Positions 49,909-58,256 of a stretch of DNA of 64,000 bases are shown in pieces (positions within the stretch are counted from its first letter, which is position 1; the number at the start of each line of letters is the position of its first letter). The DNA comes from DAITAZ01 sp036824045 (GTDB lineage: Bacteria > Pseudomonadota > Gammaproteobacteria > Burkholderiales > Rhodocyclaceae), in the NCBI GenBank assembly GCA_036824045.1, contig DAITAZ010000011.1:24278-88277 (forward strand), read 5' to 3'. The position numbers were made by a program, and so were the translations under genes. The notes below the pieces were generated by a model. The model was not told where the DNA came from. It saw only the letters and a list, made by a program, of their open reading frames with translations, and did no database searches.

Positions 49909-52900
49909 TCAGCGGCGGTCGCGGCGCAGGTCGAGCGTGAAGGGGAAGCTGGGGTTGATCGGTTCGGGCACCGCGCGCACCTTGCCCGGGGTGTGGCCGA
50001 TACGGAAGAAGCGCGCCAGCCGCCGGCTTTCCGCCTCGAAGGCGTTGACCGGGAAGGTGTCGAAGCTGCGTCCGCCCGGGTGGGCCACGTGGTACTGGCA
50101 GCCGCCCATGGAGCGATCCATCCAGCTATCCACCAGATCGAAGGTGAGCGGGGCGTGCAGCCCGATGGTGGGGTGCAGGGCCGAGGGCGGGTTCCAGGCC
50201 CGGTAGCGTACTCCGGCCACGAACTCGCCCACGTTGCCGGTGGGCTGCAGCGGCATGGCCCGGCCGTTGCAGGCGAGCACGTGGCGGTCGCCCACCAGGC
50301 CGGTGACCTTGACCTGCACCCGTTCCACCGAGGAGTCCACGTAGCGTACCGTGCCGCCGATGGCGCCTTCCTCCCCCATCACGTGCCAGGGTTCGAGGGC
50401 GAGCCGCAGTTCCACATCCACCCCCTTGCTGGCGAAGTCGCCCAGTTTGGGGAAGCGGAACTCGAAGTGGGGCGCGAACCACTCGGCCTTGAGGGCGTAG
50501 CCGAAGTCCTGCAGTTCGGTGATCACGTCGGCGAAGTCGTCCCACACGAACCAGGGCAGCATGAAGCGGTCGTGCAGTTCCGTGCTCCAGCGCTTGAGCT
50601 TGGGCGGCTGGTAGGGGTGCTGCCAGAAACGGGCGATGAGCGCGCGCAGCAGCAACTGCTGGGTGAGCGACATGCGGGCATGGGGCGGCATTTCGAAGGC
50701 GCGCATCTCCAGCAGGCCCAGGCGGCCGGTGGGGCCGTCGGGGGAGAACAGCTTGTCGATGCAGAACTCCGCCCGGTGGGTATTGCCCGTGGAGTCGATG
50801 AGCAGGTTGCGCAGCACCCGGTCCACCAGCCAGGGCGGGCAGTTCGGTCCCAGCTTGGAGAGCTCCTGGAAGGCGATTTCGATCTCGTACACCGAGTCGT
50901 TGCGGGCCTCGTCGATCCGCGGCGCCTGCGAGGTGGGGCCGATGAACAGCCCGGAGAACATGTACGAGAGCGACGGGTGGTTGTGCCAGTAGGCGATCAG
51001 GCTGGCCAGCAGGTCAGGCCGGCGCAGGAAGGGCGAATCGGCCAGGGTTTCGCCGCCCATCACGAAATGGTTGCCGCCGCCGGTGCCGGTGTGGCGGCCG
51101 TCGAGCATGAATTTCTCGGTGGACAAGCGCGACTGGTGGGCCTGCTCGTAGAGGAAGCTGGTGTGGTCCACCAGTTCTTCCCAGTTGCGGTCGGGCTGGA
51201 TGTTGACCTCGATCACGCCCGGGTCGGGGGTGACGCGGAAGTGTGCCAGCCGTGGGTCCCGCGGCGGCTCGTAGCCTTCCAGCACCACCGGGAGCCGCAG
51301 CTCCTCGGCAGTGGCTTCGATCGCCGCCACCAGCTCCAGGTAGTCCTCCAGGGCCGAGGTGGGGGGCATGAACACATAGAGGCGGCCGCCCCGGGGTTCA
51401 ATGCTCATGGCGGTGCGGGTGATCCAGCCGGCGGACTCGAAGGTCCGCGGTGCGGTGGTGGTGCTGGCGGCGCGGCGTTTCAGTTCGTCCATCAGGCGGC
51501 GGGCCGCCGCGCCCGGCTCCAGCCCGCCGCTGCTGGCGGCGGTCAGCGGTTGGGCGTCGGCTGCCGTGGCCATGCCGGGCAGCAACTGGCGGATGCGCTG
51601 GTGGGGTGGCAGGGGCGGGAAGTCCTGGGCCTGGTCGGGTTGATGGATCCAGGGGTAGTCCGTGGGCGCCGTCCAGGGCTGGGAATCCAGGGGCAGCCGG
51701 TAGCCCAGGGGCGAATCGCCCGGGACCAGGTAGCAGCGCTCGGCGCGCAGGAACCAGGGGCCGGTTTGCCAGCGGTTGGGGCCGTCATGGGTGCGGGCCA
51801 CGGGCAGCACATGGCCGACCACCGTGTCCAGCCCTTGGGTGAATACCTTGCGCAGGCGTTCCCGCTCCAGGGGGTCGTCCAGGCGGGCGTCGAACGGGTC
51901 CACGTTCACCGGCAGGCGGCGCTCCCGCCACAGGTAGTACCAGACGTCCTCAAAAGCGGGGAAGACGTATTGGGCATCCAGCCCCAGCCGTTCCGCCACC
52001 CGGCGCAGGAAGGCGCTGGCGTCGGCTTCGGTGTGGCCATAGTCGCGCTTTTCTTCGGCAAACAGGGCCTGGTCGCGCCAGATCGGCTCGCCATCCTTGC
52101 GCCAGAAAACGTTGAGCGACCAGCGGGGCAGTTGTTCCCCCGGATACCACTTGCCCTGGCCAAAGTGTTGCAGGCCCTGGGGGGCGTAGCGGGCCTTGAG
52201 CCGCGCCAGCAGGTCCGCTGCCAGCAGCCGTTTGGTGGGCCCGAGGGCTTCCGTGTTCCACTCGGCGCCGTCCCGGTCATCCACCGAAACGAAGGTGGGC
52301 TCGCCGCCCTGGGTGAGGCGCACATCGTGGGCGTCCAGGTCCTGGTCGATGAAATGCCCCAGATCGCAGATTTCCTGCCACTGCGCCTCGGTGTAGGGCT
52401 TGGTGACGCGGGGGGCCTCCCACACCCGGGTGACCTGCATGTGGTGCTCGAACGTGCCCTCGCATTCTTCGAGCATGCCGGTGACGGGTGCCGCCGAGTA
52501 CGGGTCGGGTGAGCAGGCCAGGGGGATGTGGCCTTCGCCGGCGAACAGGCCCGAGGTGGGGTCCAGCCCCACCCAGCCGGCACCCGGCAGGAAAACCTCG
52601 CACCAGGCGTGCAGGTCGGTGAAGTCGGCCTCGGGGCCGGTGGGGCCGTCCAGCGCCTTGACGTCGGGGGTGAGCTGGATCAGGTAGCCGGACACAAAAC
52701 GCGCCGCCAGACCCAGGTGGCGCAGGATCTGCACCAGCAGCCAGGCCGAGTCGCGGCACGAGCCGGAGGCCTTCGTCAGCGTTTCTTCCGGCGTCTGCAC
52801 GCCCGGTTCCAGGCGGATGAGGTAGTTGATGTCCTGCTGCAGCTTCTGGTTCAGCGCCACCAGGAAGTCCACCGAACGGGTGGGCTCCAGGCTGATGCCC

Positions 52901-53295
52901 GCCACGTATTTGGCGAAGAGCGGGGTCGCCGGCAGTTTGATGAGGTAAGGGGCCAGCTCCGTGCTCTGCCACTCCTCGTACTGGAAGGGGATCTTCTCGG
53001 CGTAGGGTTCGAGGAAGAAGTCGAAGGGGTTGATCACCGCCATCTCGGCCACCAGGTCCACCTCGATGCGGAATTCCCGCGCTTTTTCCGGGAAGACCAG
53101 CCGCGCCTGATAGTTGGACTGGGGGTCCTGCTGCCAGTTGATGAAATGCTCGCCGGGGAGCACCTTCATCGAATAGGAGAGGATGCGCGTACGCGAGTGG
53201 GGCGCCGGGCGCAGGCGGATGACCTGAGGGCCAAGGCTGATGGGGCGGTCGTAGCGGTAGTGGGTGACGTGGTTGAGTGCGACGTGTATCGACAT
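49909..53295 (-). CDS. Large transglutaminase-family protein with DUF2126 domain
   Basis: An 1128-residue cytoplasmic protein. N-terminal residues about 1-280 form the transglutaminase-like domain with catalytic Cys180 (GSCRDSAW), His229 (DLHAWCEVF) and Asp245 (LDPTSG). The remaining roughly 840 residues are the DUF2126 region (for example TQGGEPTFVSVDDRDGAEWN and TGTGGGNHFVMGG), which is related to COOH-NH2 ligase/glutamine-synthetase-like folds. It is the first gene of the minus-strand set and is divergent from the ATP-grasp/alpha-E/Anbu genes across a 481-bp regulatory region. It probably builds and cleaves an amide-linked peptide product. Confidence 0.9.
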   Translation of the reverse strand: MSIHVALNHVTHYRYDRPISLGPQVIRLRPAPHSRTRILSYSMKVLPGEHFINWQQDPQSNYQARLVFPEKAREFRIEVDLVAEMAVINPFDFFLEPYAEKIPFQYEEWQSTELAPYLIKLPATPLFAKYVAGISLEPTRSVDFLVALNQKLQQDINYLIRLEPGVQTPEETLTKASGSCRDSAWLLVQILRHLGLAARFVSGYLIQLTPDVKALDGPTGPEADFTDLHAWCEVFLPGAGWVGLDPTSGLFAGEGHIPLACSPDPYSAAPVTGMLEECEGTFEHHMQVTRVWEAPRVTKPYTEAQWQEICDLGHFIDQDLDAHDVRLTQGGEPTFVSVDDRDGAEWNTEALGPTKRLLAADLLARLKARYAPQGLQHFGQGKWYPGEQLPRWSLNVFWRKDGEPIWRDQALFAEEKRDYGHTEADASAFLRRVAERLGLDAQYVFPAFEDVWYYLWRERRLPVNVDPFDARLDDPLERERLRKVFTQGLDTVVGHVLPVARTHDGPNRWQTGPWFLRAERCYLVPGDSPLGYRLPLDSQPWTAPTDYPWIHQPDQAQDFPPLPPHQRIRQLLPGMATAADAQPLTAASSGGLEPGAAARRLMDELKRRAASTTTAPRTFESAGWITRTAMSIEPRGGRLYVFMPPTSALEDYLELVAAIEATAEELRLPVVLEGYEPPRDPRLAHFRVTPDPGVIEVNIQPDRNWEELVDHTSFLYEQAHQSRLSTEKFMLDGRHTGTGGGNHFVMGGETLADSPFLRRPDLLASLIAYWHNHPSLSYMFSGLFIGPTSQAPRIDEARNDSVYEIEIAFQELSKLGPNCPPWLVDRVLRNLLIDSTGNTHRAEFCIDKLFSPDGPTGRLGLLEMRAFEMPPHARMSLTQQLLLRALIARFWQHPYQPPKLKRWSTELHDRFMLPWFVWDDFADVITELQDFGYALKAEWFAPHFEFRFPKLGDFASKGVDVELRLALEPWHVMGEEGAIGGTVRYVDSSVERVQVKVTGLVGDRHVLACNGRAMPLQPTGNVGEFVAGVRYRAWNPPSALHPTIGLHAPLTFDLVDSWMDRSMGGCQYHVAHPGGRSFDTFPVNAFEAESRRLARFFRIGHTPGKVRAVPEPINPSFPFTLDLRRDRR

Positions 53296-53532
53296 GGCGT
53301 TCTGAAGCCCGATGACTGGTTGGGGTTAGCTCAAGCAAGGACCATGCAAAGGGTTCTTTCCCATTCCCGGCCGGGGGCGGGACGCCGGGCCCGCCTGCCA
53401 AAGGGCGGCGGGCCCGGCCAGAGCTTTGTGCATGTTCCTCGACGGGTTACCCGATGCGCCTCCCCGCGTCCCGGGCCTGGCCGGGCGGGTGCCGTTTCTG
53501 GCAGGCGGGGAACGGTCTGGAAGGCAGTTTGC

Positions 53533-53547
53533 GCACCTTGTTGGTGC
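53533..53547. promoter_or_regulatory. NtrC-like enhancer site 1
   Basis: GCACC-TTGTT-GGTGC, a perfect 5+5 inverted repeat with 5-bp spacer, matching the NtrC core GCACC-N5-GGTGC. Its centre is at 53540, about 202 bp before the predicted start site at 53742. Confidence 0.75.
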
Positions 53548-53564
53548 TTATTGGCTGGCTTGAT

Positions 53565-53579
53565 GCACGTTGTTGGTGC
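53565..53579. promoter_or_regulatory. NtrC-like enhancer site 2
   Basis: GCACG-TTGTT-GGTGC, one mismatch to the NtrC core. Its centre is 32 bp from site 1, three helical turns, which is the spacing of the paired strong NtrC sites in the enterobacterial glnA enhancer. Confidence 0.7.
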
Positions 53580-53715
53580 TTGTCGTGCATCTTCTTGGGC
53601 CGAAACCGCCCCGGAACGCGCCAGGAAACCCTTCAAGGCGCGGAAAGTACCATCCTGATGGGGAAAAACCTAAGCGTATAGCCACTTTTTCCCCCGCCTA
53701 TTGCTGTCGGCGCAG

Positions 53716-53731
53716 TGGCACGGAAATCGCT
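53716..53731 (+). promoter_or_regulatory. Sigma-54 promoter for the ATP-grasp/alpha-E/Anbu genes
   Basis: TGGCACGGAAATCGCT matches the consensus TGGCAC-N5-TTGCW with one mismatch (C for the second T). The GG at 53717-53718 and GC at 53729-53730 are at the exact -24/-12 spacing. The predicted transcription start is near 53742, 35 bp before the ATG. Confidence 0.75.
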
Positions 53732-53735
53732 AGCC

Positions 53736-53749
53736 TTGAGTCAGATCAA
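53736..53749. promoter_or_regulatory. FNR/ANR-like box overlapping the predicted start site
   Basis: TTGAG-TCAG-ATCAA matches the FNR consensus TTGAT-N4-ATCAA at 9 of 10 positions. Its position across +1 of the sigma-54 promoter would favour repression, for example under low oxygen. Confidence 0.4.
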
Positions 53750-53776
53750 ACAGACACCTCACGTAAGGGGGACACC

Positions 53777-55207
53777 ATGCCCGCCTCGGGCTTTTTCGAT
53801 GAAATGCGGCTGCCGGACGGGGCAGTACGCGAACACTATCGGCGCTACGCCGAGTGGATGGCTGGGGTTTCCGCCGACAAACTGGTCCAGAAGCGGGCCG
53901 AAGCGGATGCCCTGTTCCGACGGGTGGGAATCACCTTCGCGGTCTATGGGTCGGAGGACGGCACCGAGCGGCTGATCCCCTTCGATACCATTCCCCGCGT
54001 GATTCCCGCCGATGAATGGACGCGTCTGGTGGCGGGCCTGCGGCAGCGGGTCAAAGCCCTCAACATGTTCCTGTGGGACGTCTATCACGAGCAGAAGATC
54101 CTGAAGGCCGGGTGCATCCCCGCCGATCAGGTGCTCAACAACGCCCAGTACCGCCCCGAGATGGTGGGGGTGGACGTGCCGGGGGAGATCTACGCCCACA
54201 TCGCGGGCGTGGACGTGGTACGCGCCGGGGACGGCGAGTTCTACGTGCTCGAAGACAACCTGCGGGTGCCCTCCGGCGTCTCCTACATGCTGGAAGACCG
54301 CAAGATGATGATGCGGCTCTTCCCCGAACTCTTTGCCCGCCACAAGGTGGCGCCGGTGGAGCACTACCCGGACCTGCTGCTGGAGAACCTGCGCGCCGTG
54401 GCGCCCGGGGGTGTCACCGACCCTACCGTGGTGGTGCTCACGCCCGGTTCCTACAACAGCGCTTACTTCGAGCACGCCTTCCTGGCGCAGCAGATGGGCG
54501 TGGAACTGGTGGAAGGCTCCGATCTCTTCGTCAAGGACGACGTGGTGTACATGCGCACCACCCGTGGCCCGCAGCGGGTGGATGTGATCTACCGCCGCAT
54601 TGACGACGACTTCCTGGATCCGGAAGTGTTCCGCGCGGATTCCATGCTGGGGGTGCCGGGCCTGCTGCGTGCCTACCGTGCCGGCAGGGTGACCCTGGCC
54701 AATGCCATCGGCACCGGTGTTGCGGACGACAAGTCCATCTACCCCTATGTGCCGGAGATGGTGCGCTTCTATCTGGGCGAGGAGCCCTTGCTCAACAACG
54801 TCCCCACCTGGATGCTGCGCAAGCCCGAGGATCTGGCCTACGTCCTGGATCATCTGCCCGAGCTGGTGGTCAAGGAAGTGCACGGCGCCGGCGGCTACGG
54901 CATGCTCATCGGCCCCTGCGCCACCAAGCAGGAGATCGAGGACTTCCGCGCCCGCATCATCGCAGCCCCCGAAAAATACATCGCCCAGCCCACCCTGTCG
55001 CTCTCCGCCTGCCCCACCTTCGTGGACAGCGACCAGGGCCTGGTGGCCTCGCCCCGCCACATCGACCTGCGTCCGTTCGTGCTCTCGGGGCGGGATATCG
55101 ACATCGTCCCCGGCGGACTGACCCGGGTGGCCCTGCGCGAGGGCTCCCTGGTGGTCAATTCCTCCCAGGGCGGTGGCACCAAGGACACCTGGGTTCTGGA
55201 GGAATAA
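53777..55207 (+). CDS. Circularly permuted ATP-grasp protein (DUF404/DUF407)
   Basis: A 476-residue stand-alone version of the ATP-grasp half of the fused minus-strand protein. Landmarks are FAVYGSEDGTERLIPFD, TPGSYNSAYFEHAFLAQQMG, VVKEVHGAGGYGML and the C-terminal SSQGGGTKDTWVLEE. It is expected to ligate an amine to an activated carboxylate with ATP. It starts a plus-strand operon under a sigma-54/NtrC-type promoter and is followed after 3 bp by the alpha-E gene. Association with Anbu suggests that its product marks or forms a substrate handled by that protease. Confidence 0.92.
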   Translation: MPASGFFDEMRLPDGAVREHYRRYAEWMAGVSADKLVQKRAEADALFRRVGITFAVYGSEDGTERLIPFDTIPRVIPADEWTRLVAGLRQRVKALNMFLWDVYHEQKILKAGCIPADQVLNNAQYRPEMVGVDVPGEIYAHIAGVDVVRAGDGEFYVLEDNLRVPSGVSYMLEDRKMMMRLFPELFARHKVAPVEHYPDLLLENLRAVAPGGVTDPTVVVLTPGSYNSAYFEHAFLAQQMGVELVEGSDLFVKDDVVYMRTTRGPQRVDVIYRRIDDDFLDPEVFRADSMLGVPGLLRAYRAGRVTLANAIGTGVADDKSIYPYVPEMVRFYLGEEPLLNNVPTWMLRKPEDLAYVLDHLPELVVKEVHGAGGYGMLIGPCATKQEIEDFRARIIAAPEKYIAQPTLSLSACPTFVDSDQGLVASPRHIDLRPFVLSGRDIDIVPGGLTRVALREGSLVVNSSQGGGTKDTWVLEE

Positions 55208-55210
55208 GCC

Positions 55211-56158
55211 ATGCTGAGCCGTACCGCCGACCACCTCTACTGGATGGCCCGCTACACCGAGCGCGCCGAGAATCTGGCGCGGATCGCCGACGTCACCAAC
55301 CGCATGTCGCTGATGCCGCAAAGCGACAGCGACCTGGAAATGGCCTGGCGCGCCACCCTCAAGATCATTGGCCTGGAAGAGCCGTACCTGGCGCGCTTCG
55401 AGCGCATCACGCCGGATTCCGTGCTGCGCTACCTGGTCTTCGACCGGGAAAACCCGGCCAGCATCTACAACTGCCTGCGTGCCGCCCGGGAAAACGCCCA
55501 CGCCGTGCGGGGCACCCTCACTTCCGAGTTGTGGGAAACCGCCAACACCACCTGGCTCGAAATGCGTGCCAAGGACCCCGACTCCGTCGGGCCCGATGGC
55601 ATGAGCCCCTTCTTCGAGTGGGTGAAGTACCGCTCCCATGTTTCCCGCGGCGTCACCATCGGCACCATGCTGCAGGACGAATCCCTGCGCTTCATCCGCC
55701 TGGGAACCTTCCTGGAGCGGGCCGACAGCACCGCCCGTTTCCTGGACGTGAAGTACCAGATGCTGGAAGACCGGGACGCCCCGCCGGACGAGGCGGCGGA
55801 CTATTACCAGTGGAGCGCGCTGCTGCGCTCGGTGTCCGCCTTCGAAACCTTCCGCCGGGTGTACCGGGACCAGATCACGCCCATCCGGGTGGCGGAGTTG
55901 CTCATCCTGCGGGAGGATATGCCCCGCTCCCTGCACCGCTGCCTCAAGGAAGTGCACGCCAATCTGAGCGCGGTATCCAACGCCCGCTCCCGGGAGACGG
56001 AGCGCCGCGCGGGCGAGTTGCACGCCTCGCTCAAGTACGGCCGGATCGAGGATGTGTTCGAGATCGGGGTCCACGAGTACCTGACCCGCTTCCTGGATCG
56101 CATCTACGACCTGAGCAATCGCATCAACGAGGATTTCCTGGTGCCCACCCTCGCGTGA
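55211..56158 (+). CDS. Alpha-E domain protein (DUF403)
   Basis: A 315-residue all-helical protein. It opens with LSRTADHLYWMARYTERAEN, the family hallmark, and contains SRGVTIGTMLQDESLRFIRLG and a long C-terminal helix with DRIYDLSNRINEDF. It is the functional partner of circularly permuted ATP-grasp proteins, as a separate gene here and as a fused domain in the minus-strand copy. It starts 3 bp after the ATP-grasp stop. The assembly gap begins 52 bp after its stop, so anything between it and anbu could be incompletely represented. Confidence 0.9.
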   Translation: MLSRTADHLYWMARYTERAENLARIADVTNRMSLMPQSDSDLEMAWRATLKIIGLEEPYLARFERITPDSVLRYLVFDRENPASIYNCLRAARENAHAVRGTLTSELWETANTTWLEMRAKDPDSVGPDGMSPFFEWVKYRSHVSRGVTIGTMLQDESLRFIRLGTFLERADSTARFLDVKYQMLEDRDAPPDEAADYYQWSALLRSVSAFETFRRVYRDQITPIRVAELLILREDMPRSLHRCLKEVHANLSAVSNARSRETERRAGELHASLKYGRIEDVFEIGVHEYLTRFLDRIYDLSNRINEDFLVPTLA

Positions 56159-56210
56159 ATCGGCGGGGCTGCCCGTGGGCGGCCTCTCCCGATGCCTGGG
56201 GTTTCCTCCT

Positions 56211-56310
56211 NNNNNNNNNNNNNNNNNNNNNNNNNNNNNNNNNNNNNNNNNNNNNNNNNNNNNNNNNNNNNNNNNNNNNNNNNNNNNNNNNNNNNNNNNN
56301 NNNNNNNNNN
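56211..56310. other. Scaffold gap of 100 N with repeated flank
   Basis: Exactly 100 N, a placeholder length. The same 16 bases, CCTGGGGTTTCCTCCT, lie immediately before (56195-56210) and after (56311-56326) the gap. The two contigs may simply overlap there, in which case little or no sequence is missing, or a short repeat broke the assembly. The surrounding 317-bp interval (56159-56475) contains no other feature. Confidence 0.9.
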
Positions 56311-56475
56311 CCTGGGGTTTCCTCCTCTTCGCGCTCCGGCGGCTTGCCTCCCCGGAGCGCATTTTGTTTTGCAGACCAACACGGGGGCATTTGCCACCCA
56401 TCGCCGCGGGCCACTACCATTGGGCGGCAGCGGGGGAGGATTCCCCCACCATCATCGAACGACCCGGAGCCGAAC

Positions 56476-57204
56476 GTGACTTACTGTGTTGCCATGCGCC
56501 TGGATGCAGGCCTGGTTTTTCTCTCGGATTCCCGCACCAACGCGGGGGTGGACCACATCAACACCTTCCGCAAGATGAAGATCTTCGAGGTGCCGGGCGA
56601 GCGGGTGCTGGTGCTGATGAGCGCCGGCAACCTGGCCATCACCCAGTTCCTGGTCAACGTGCTCAAGGAGCGCATCAGCTCCACCGATTCCTCCCACCAT
56701 CTGCTGGCCGCGCCCAACATGTTCGAGGCCGCCCGCTGCGTGGGCGATGCCCTGCGCGAGGTCTACAAGCGGGATGCGGCCGCGCTCAAGGAATTCGGCA
56801 TCGACTTCAACGCCAGCATCATCCTGGGCGGGCAGATCCGGGGGGAGGCGCCGCGGCTCTTCAGCATCTATGCGGCGGGCAATTTCATCGAGGCCTCGCC
56901 CGAAACGCCCTATTTCCAGATCGGCGAATCCAAGTACGGCAAGCCCATCCTGGACCGGGTGATCAATGCCGGCACTTCGCTGGACGAAGCGGCCAAATGC
57001 GCCCTGATCTCCATGGATTCCACCATCCGCTCCAACCTGTCCGTGGGCTTGCCCCTGGACCTGCTCTACGTCCGGCGGGACGCGCTGCAGGTGGACAAAC
57101 ACGTGGTGATCGACGCCAAGAACGAATACTTCGCCACCATCCGCGGCATGTGGGGCGAGAGCCTGCGCCACGCCTTTGCTGAACTGCCGGACCCGAGCTG
57201 GTAA
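56476..57204 (+). CDS. Anbu/BPH proteasome-related N-terminal nucleophile hydrolase
   Basis: A 242-residue proteasome beta-like protein. The start is GTG 56476, giving V/M-T-YCVAMRL, so Thr2 becomes the N-terminal nucleophile after methionine removal. It has the DSRTNAGVDHINTFRKM stretch, MSAGNLAITQ and the C-terminal Anbu-type end. Anbu (ancestral beta-subunit) assembles into open helical or ring structures and is nearly always next to ATP-grasp, alpha-E and transglutaminase genes, as here. Its natural substrate is unknown; a peptide made or attached by the neighbouring ligases is the obvious candidate. It probably shares the nitrogen-regulated promoter at 53716, if the gap hides no terminator. 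Confidence 0.9.
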   Translation: MTYCVAMRLDAGLVFLSDSRTNAGVDHINTFRKMKIFEVPGERVLVLMSAGNLAITQFLVNVLKERISSTDSSHHLLAAPNMFEAARCVGDALREVYKRDAAALKEFGIDFNASIILGGQIRGEAPRLFSIYAAGNFIEASPETPYFQIGESKYGKPILDRVINAGTSLDEAAKCALISMDSTIRSNLSVGLPLDLLYVRRDALQVDKHVVIDAKNEYFATIRGMWGESLRHAFAELPDPSW

Positions 57205-57357
57205 GGCGGTGGCCGACGCCGCGGCAGATGTGGCCGGGCCAGGGGAAAGGTAAAAAAGGCGCGGGTGGGAACCGGACGGGGTGTCCACACCCGACACAAG
57301 GGTGGAGCGGTATTCCCCTGGGGCGGTCCTGCCCTCCGGCAAGCACTGCCCCAAGGC

Positions 57358-57382
57358 GCCCGGCGTGCCGCCCACGCCGGGC
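57358..57382. terminator. GC-rich hairpin between convergent anbu and nitrate transport genes
   Basis: A 9-bp perfect stem (GCCCGGCGT at 57358-57366 with ACGCCGGGC at 57374-57382) and 7-nt loop. It lacks a T-run on either strand, so its terminator strength is uncertain, but it sits in the 187-bp space where two transcripts converge. Confidence 0.45.
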
Positions 57383-57391
57383 TGGCGTGTG

Positions 57392-58183
57392 TCAGGCGGC
57401 CTTCTTGAGCTGTTTCTGATACAGGAATTCCAGCAGCGCGGCGCGGTAGCCGGCGAACTCCGGATCGTGGGCCAGCGCCAGGCGGTTACGCGGCTTGGCC
57501 AGCTTCACCTCCATGATCTCGCCGATGGTGGCGGCGGGGCCGTTGGTCATCATCACGATGCGGTCGGACAGCAGCACCGCTTCGTCCACATCGTGGGTCA
57601 CCATCACCACGGTGGCGCCGGTCTGGGCCATCATGCCCATCAGCTCGTCCTGCAGGCTGGCCCGGGTCAGGGCATCCAGGGCGCCGAAGGGCTCGTCCAT
57701 CAGCAGGATCTTGGGCTCCATGGCAAAGGCCCGGGCAATGCCCACCCGCTGCTTCATCCCCCCGGAAATCTCGTGGGGGAACTTGTTCATGGCGTGGTCC
57801 ATATGCACCAGCTTCAGTGCCGCTTCGGTGCGGGACTTGAGCTTGGCCTTGCCTTCCTTGGCGCCGAACACCCGCTCCACTGCCAGGAAGACGTTGTCGA
57901 AGCAGGTCATCCAGGGCAGCAGGGAATGGTTCTGGAACACCACCGCCCGTTCCGGTCCCGGGCCGGCGATTTCCCGGTTGTTGCACAGGAGCACGCCGCT
58001 GGTGGGCAGGGTCAGGCCGGCGATGAGGTTGAGCAAGGTGGATTTGCCGCAGCCGGAGTGGCCGATCAGGCTCACGAATTCGCCCGGGGCAATGTTGAGG
58101 TTGATGTCGCGCAGGGCGACGAAAGTGCCCTTCTTGGTCTCGAAGGTTTGGCCGACGTTCTCGATCTTGACGATGGCGTTCAT
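57392..58183 (-). CDS. nrtD: Nitrate ABC transporter ATP-binding protein (NrtD/NasD)
   Basis: A 263-residue ABC ATPase of the nitrate/sulfonate/taurine group. Walker A is GHSGCGKST, the Q-loop is VFQNHSLLPWMT, the signature is ISGGMKQR and Walker B is ILLMDEPFGALD. There is no extra C-terminal sensor domain, so it is the NrtD rather than the NrtC type. It is the last gene of the three-gene nitrate operon, 73 bp after the permease. Confidence 0.92.
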   Translation of the reverse strand: MNAIVKIENVGQTFETKKGTFVALRDINLNIAPGEFVSLIGHSGCGKSTLLNLIAGLTLPTSGVLLCNNREIAGPGPERAVVFQNHSLLPWMTCFDNVFLAVERVFGAKEGKAKLKSRTEAALKLVHMDHAMNKFPHEISGGMKQRVGIARAFAMEPKILLMDEPFGALDALTRASLQDELMGMMAQTGATVVMVTHDVDEAVLLSDRIVMMTNGPAATIGEIMEVKLAKPRNRLALAHDPEFAGYRAALLEFLYQKQLKKAA

Positions 58184-58256
58184 GGCAGCTCCTGGGTTCG
58201 GGTCTGGCGCCGGCCGGGTCGGGGGGCCGGCGCCTGTGCTCTGTCGTGGTGGGGGC

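Larger units (their letters stand above)
53296..53776. promoter_or_regulatory. Divergent regulatory region of the amidoligase/Anbu island
   Basis: A 481-bp gene-free interval between the DUF2126 transglutaminase (-) and the ATP-grasp gene (+). It holds two NtrC-like sites, a sigma-54 promoter and an FNR-like box (listed separately), all nearer the plus-strand gene. No convincing sigma-54 promoter was seen for the minus-strand gene. Confidence 0.75.

Noticed and set aside
49768..52512. A 914-codon plus-strand open frame opposite the DUF2126 transglutaminase
   Set aside because: Antisense shadow; the minus-strand frame has a full catalytic triad and conserved domains.
53518..53532. Second sigma-54-like sequence, TGGAAGGCAGTTTGC, with correct GG/GC spacing
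   Set aside because: It lies upstream of the NtrC-like sites and has two mismatches in the -24 element; the 53716 promoter is better placed and closer to consensus.
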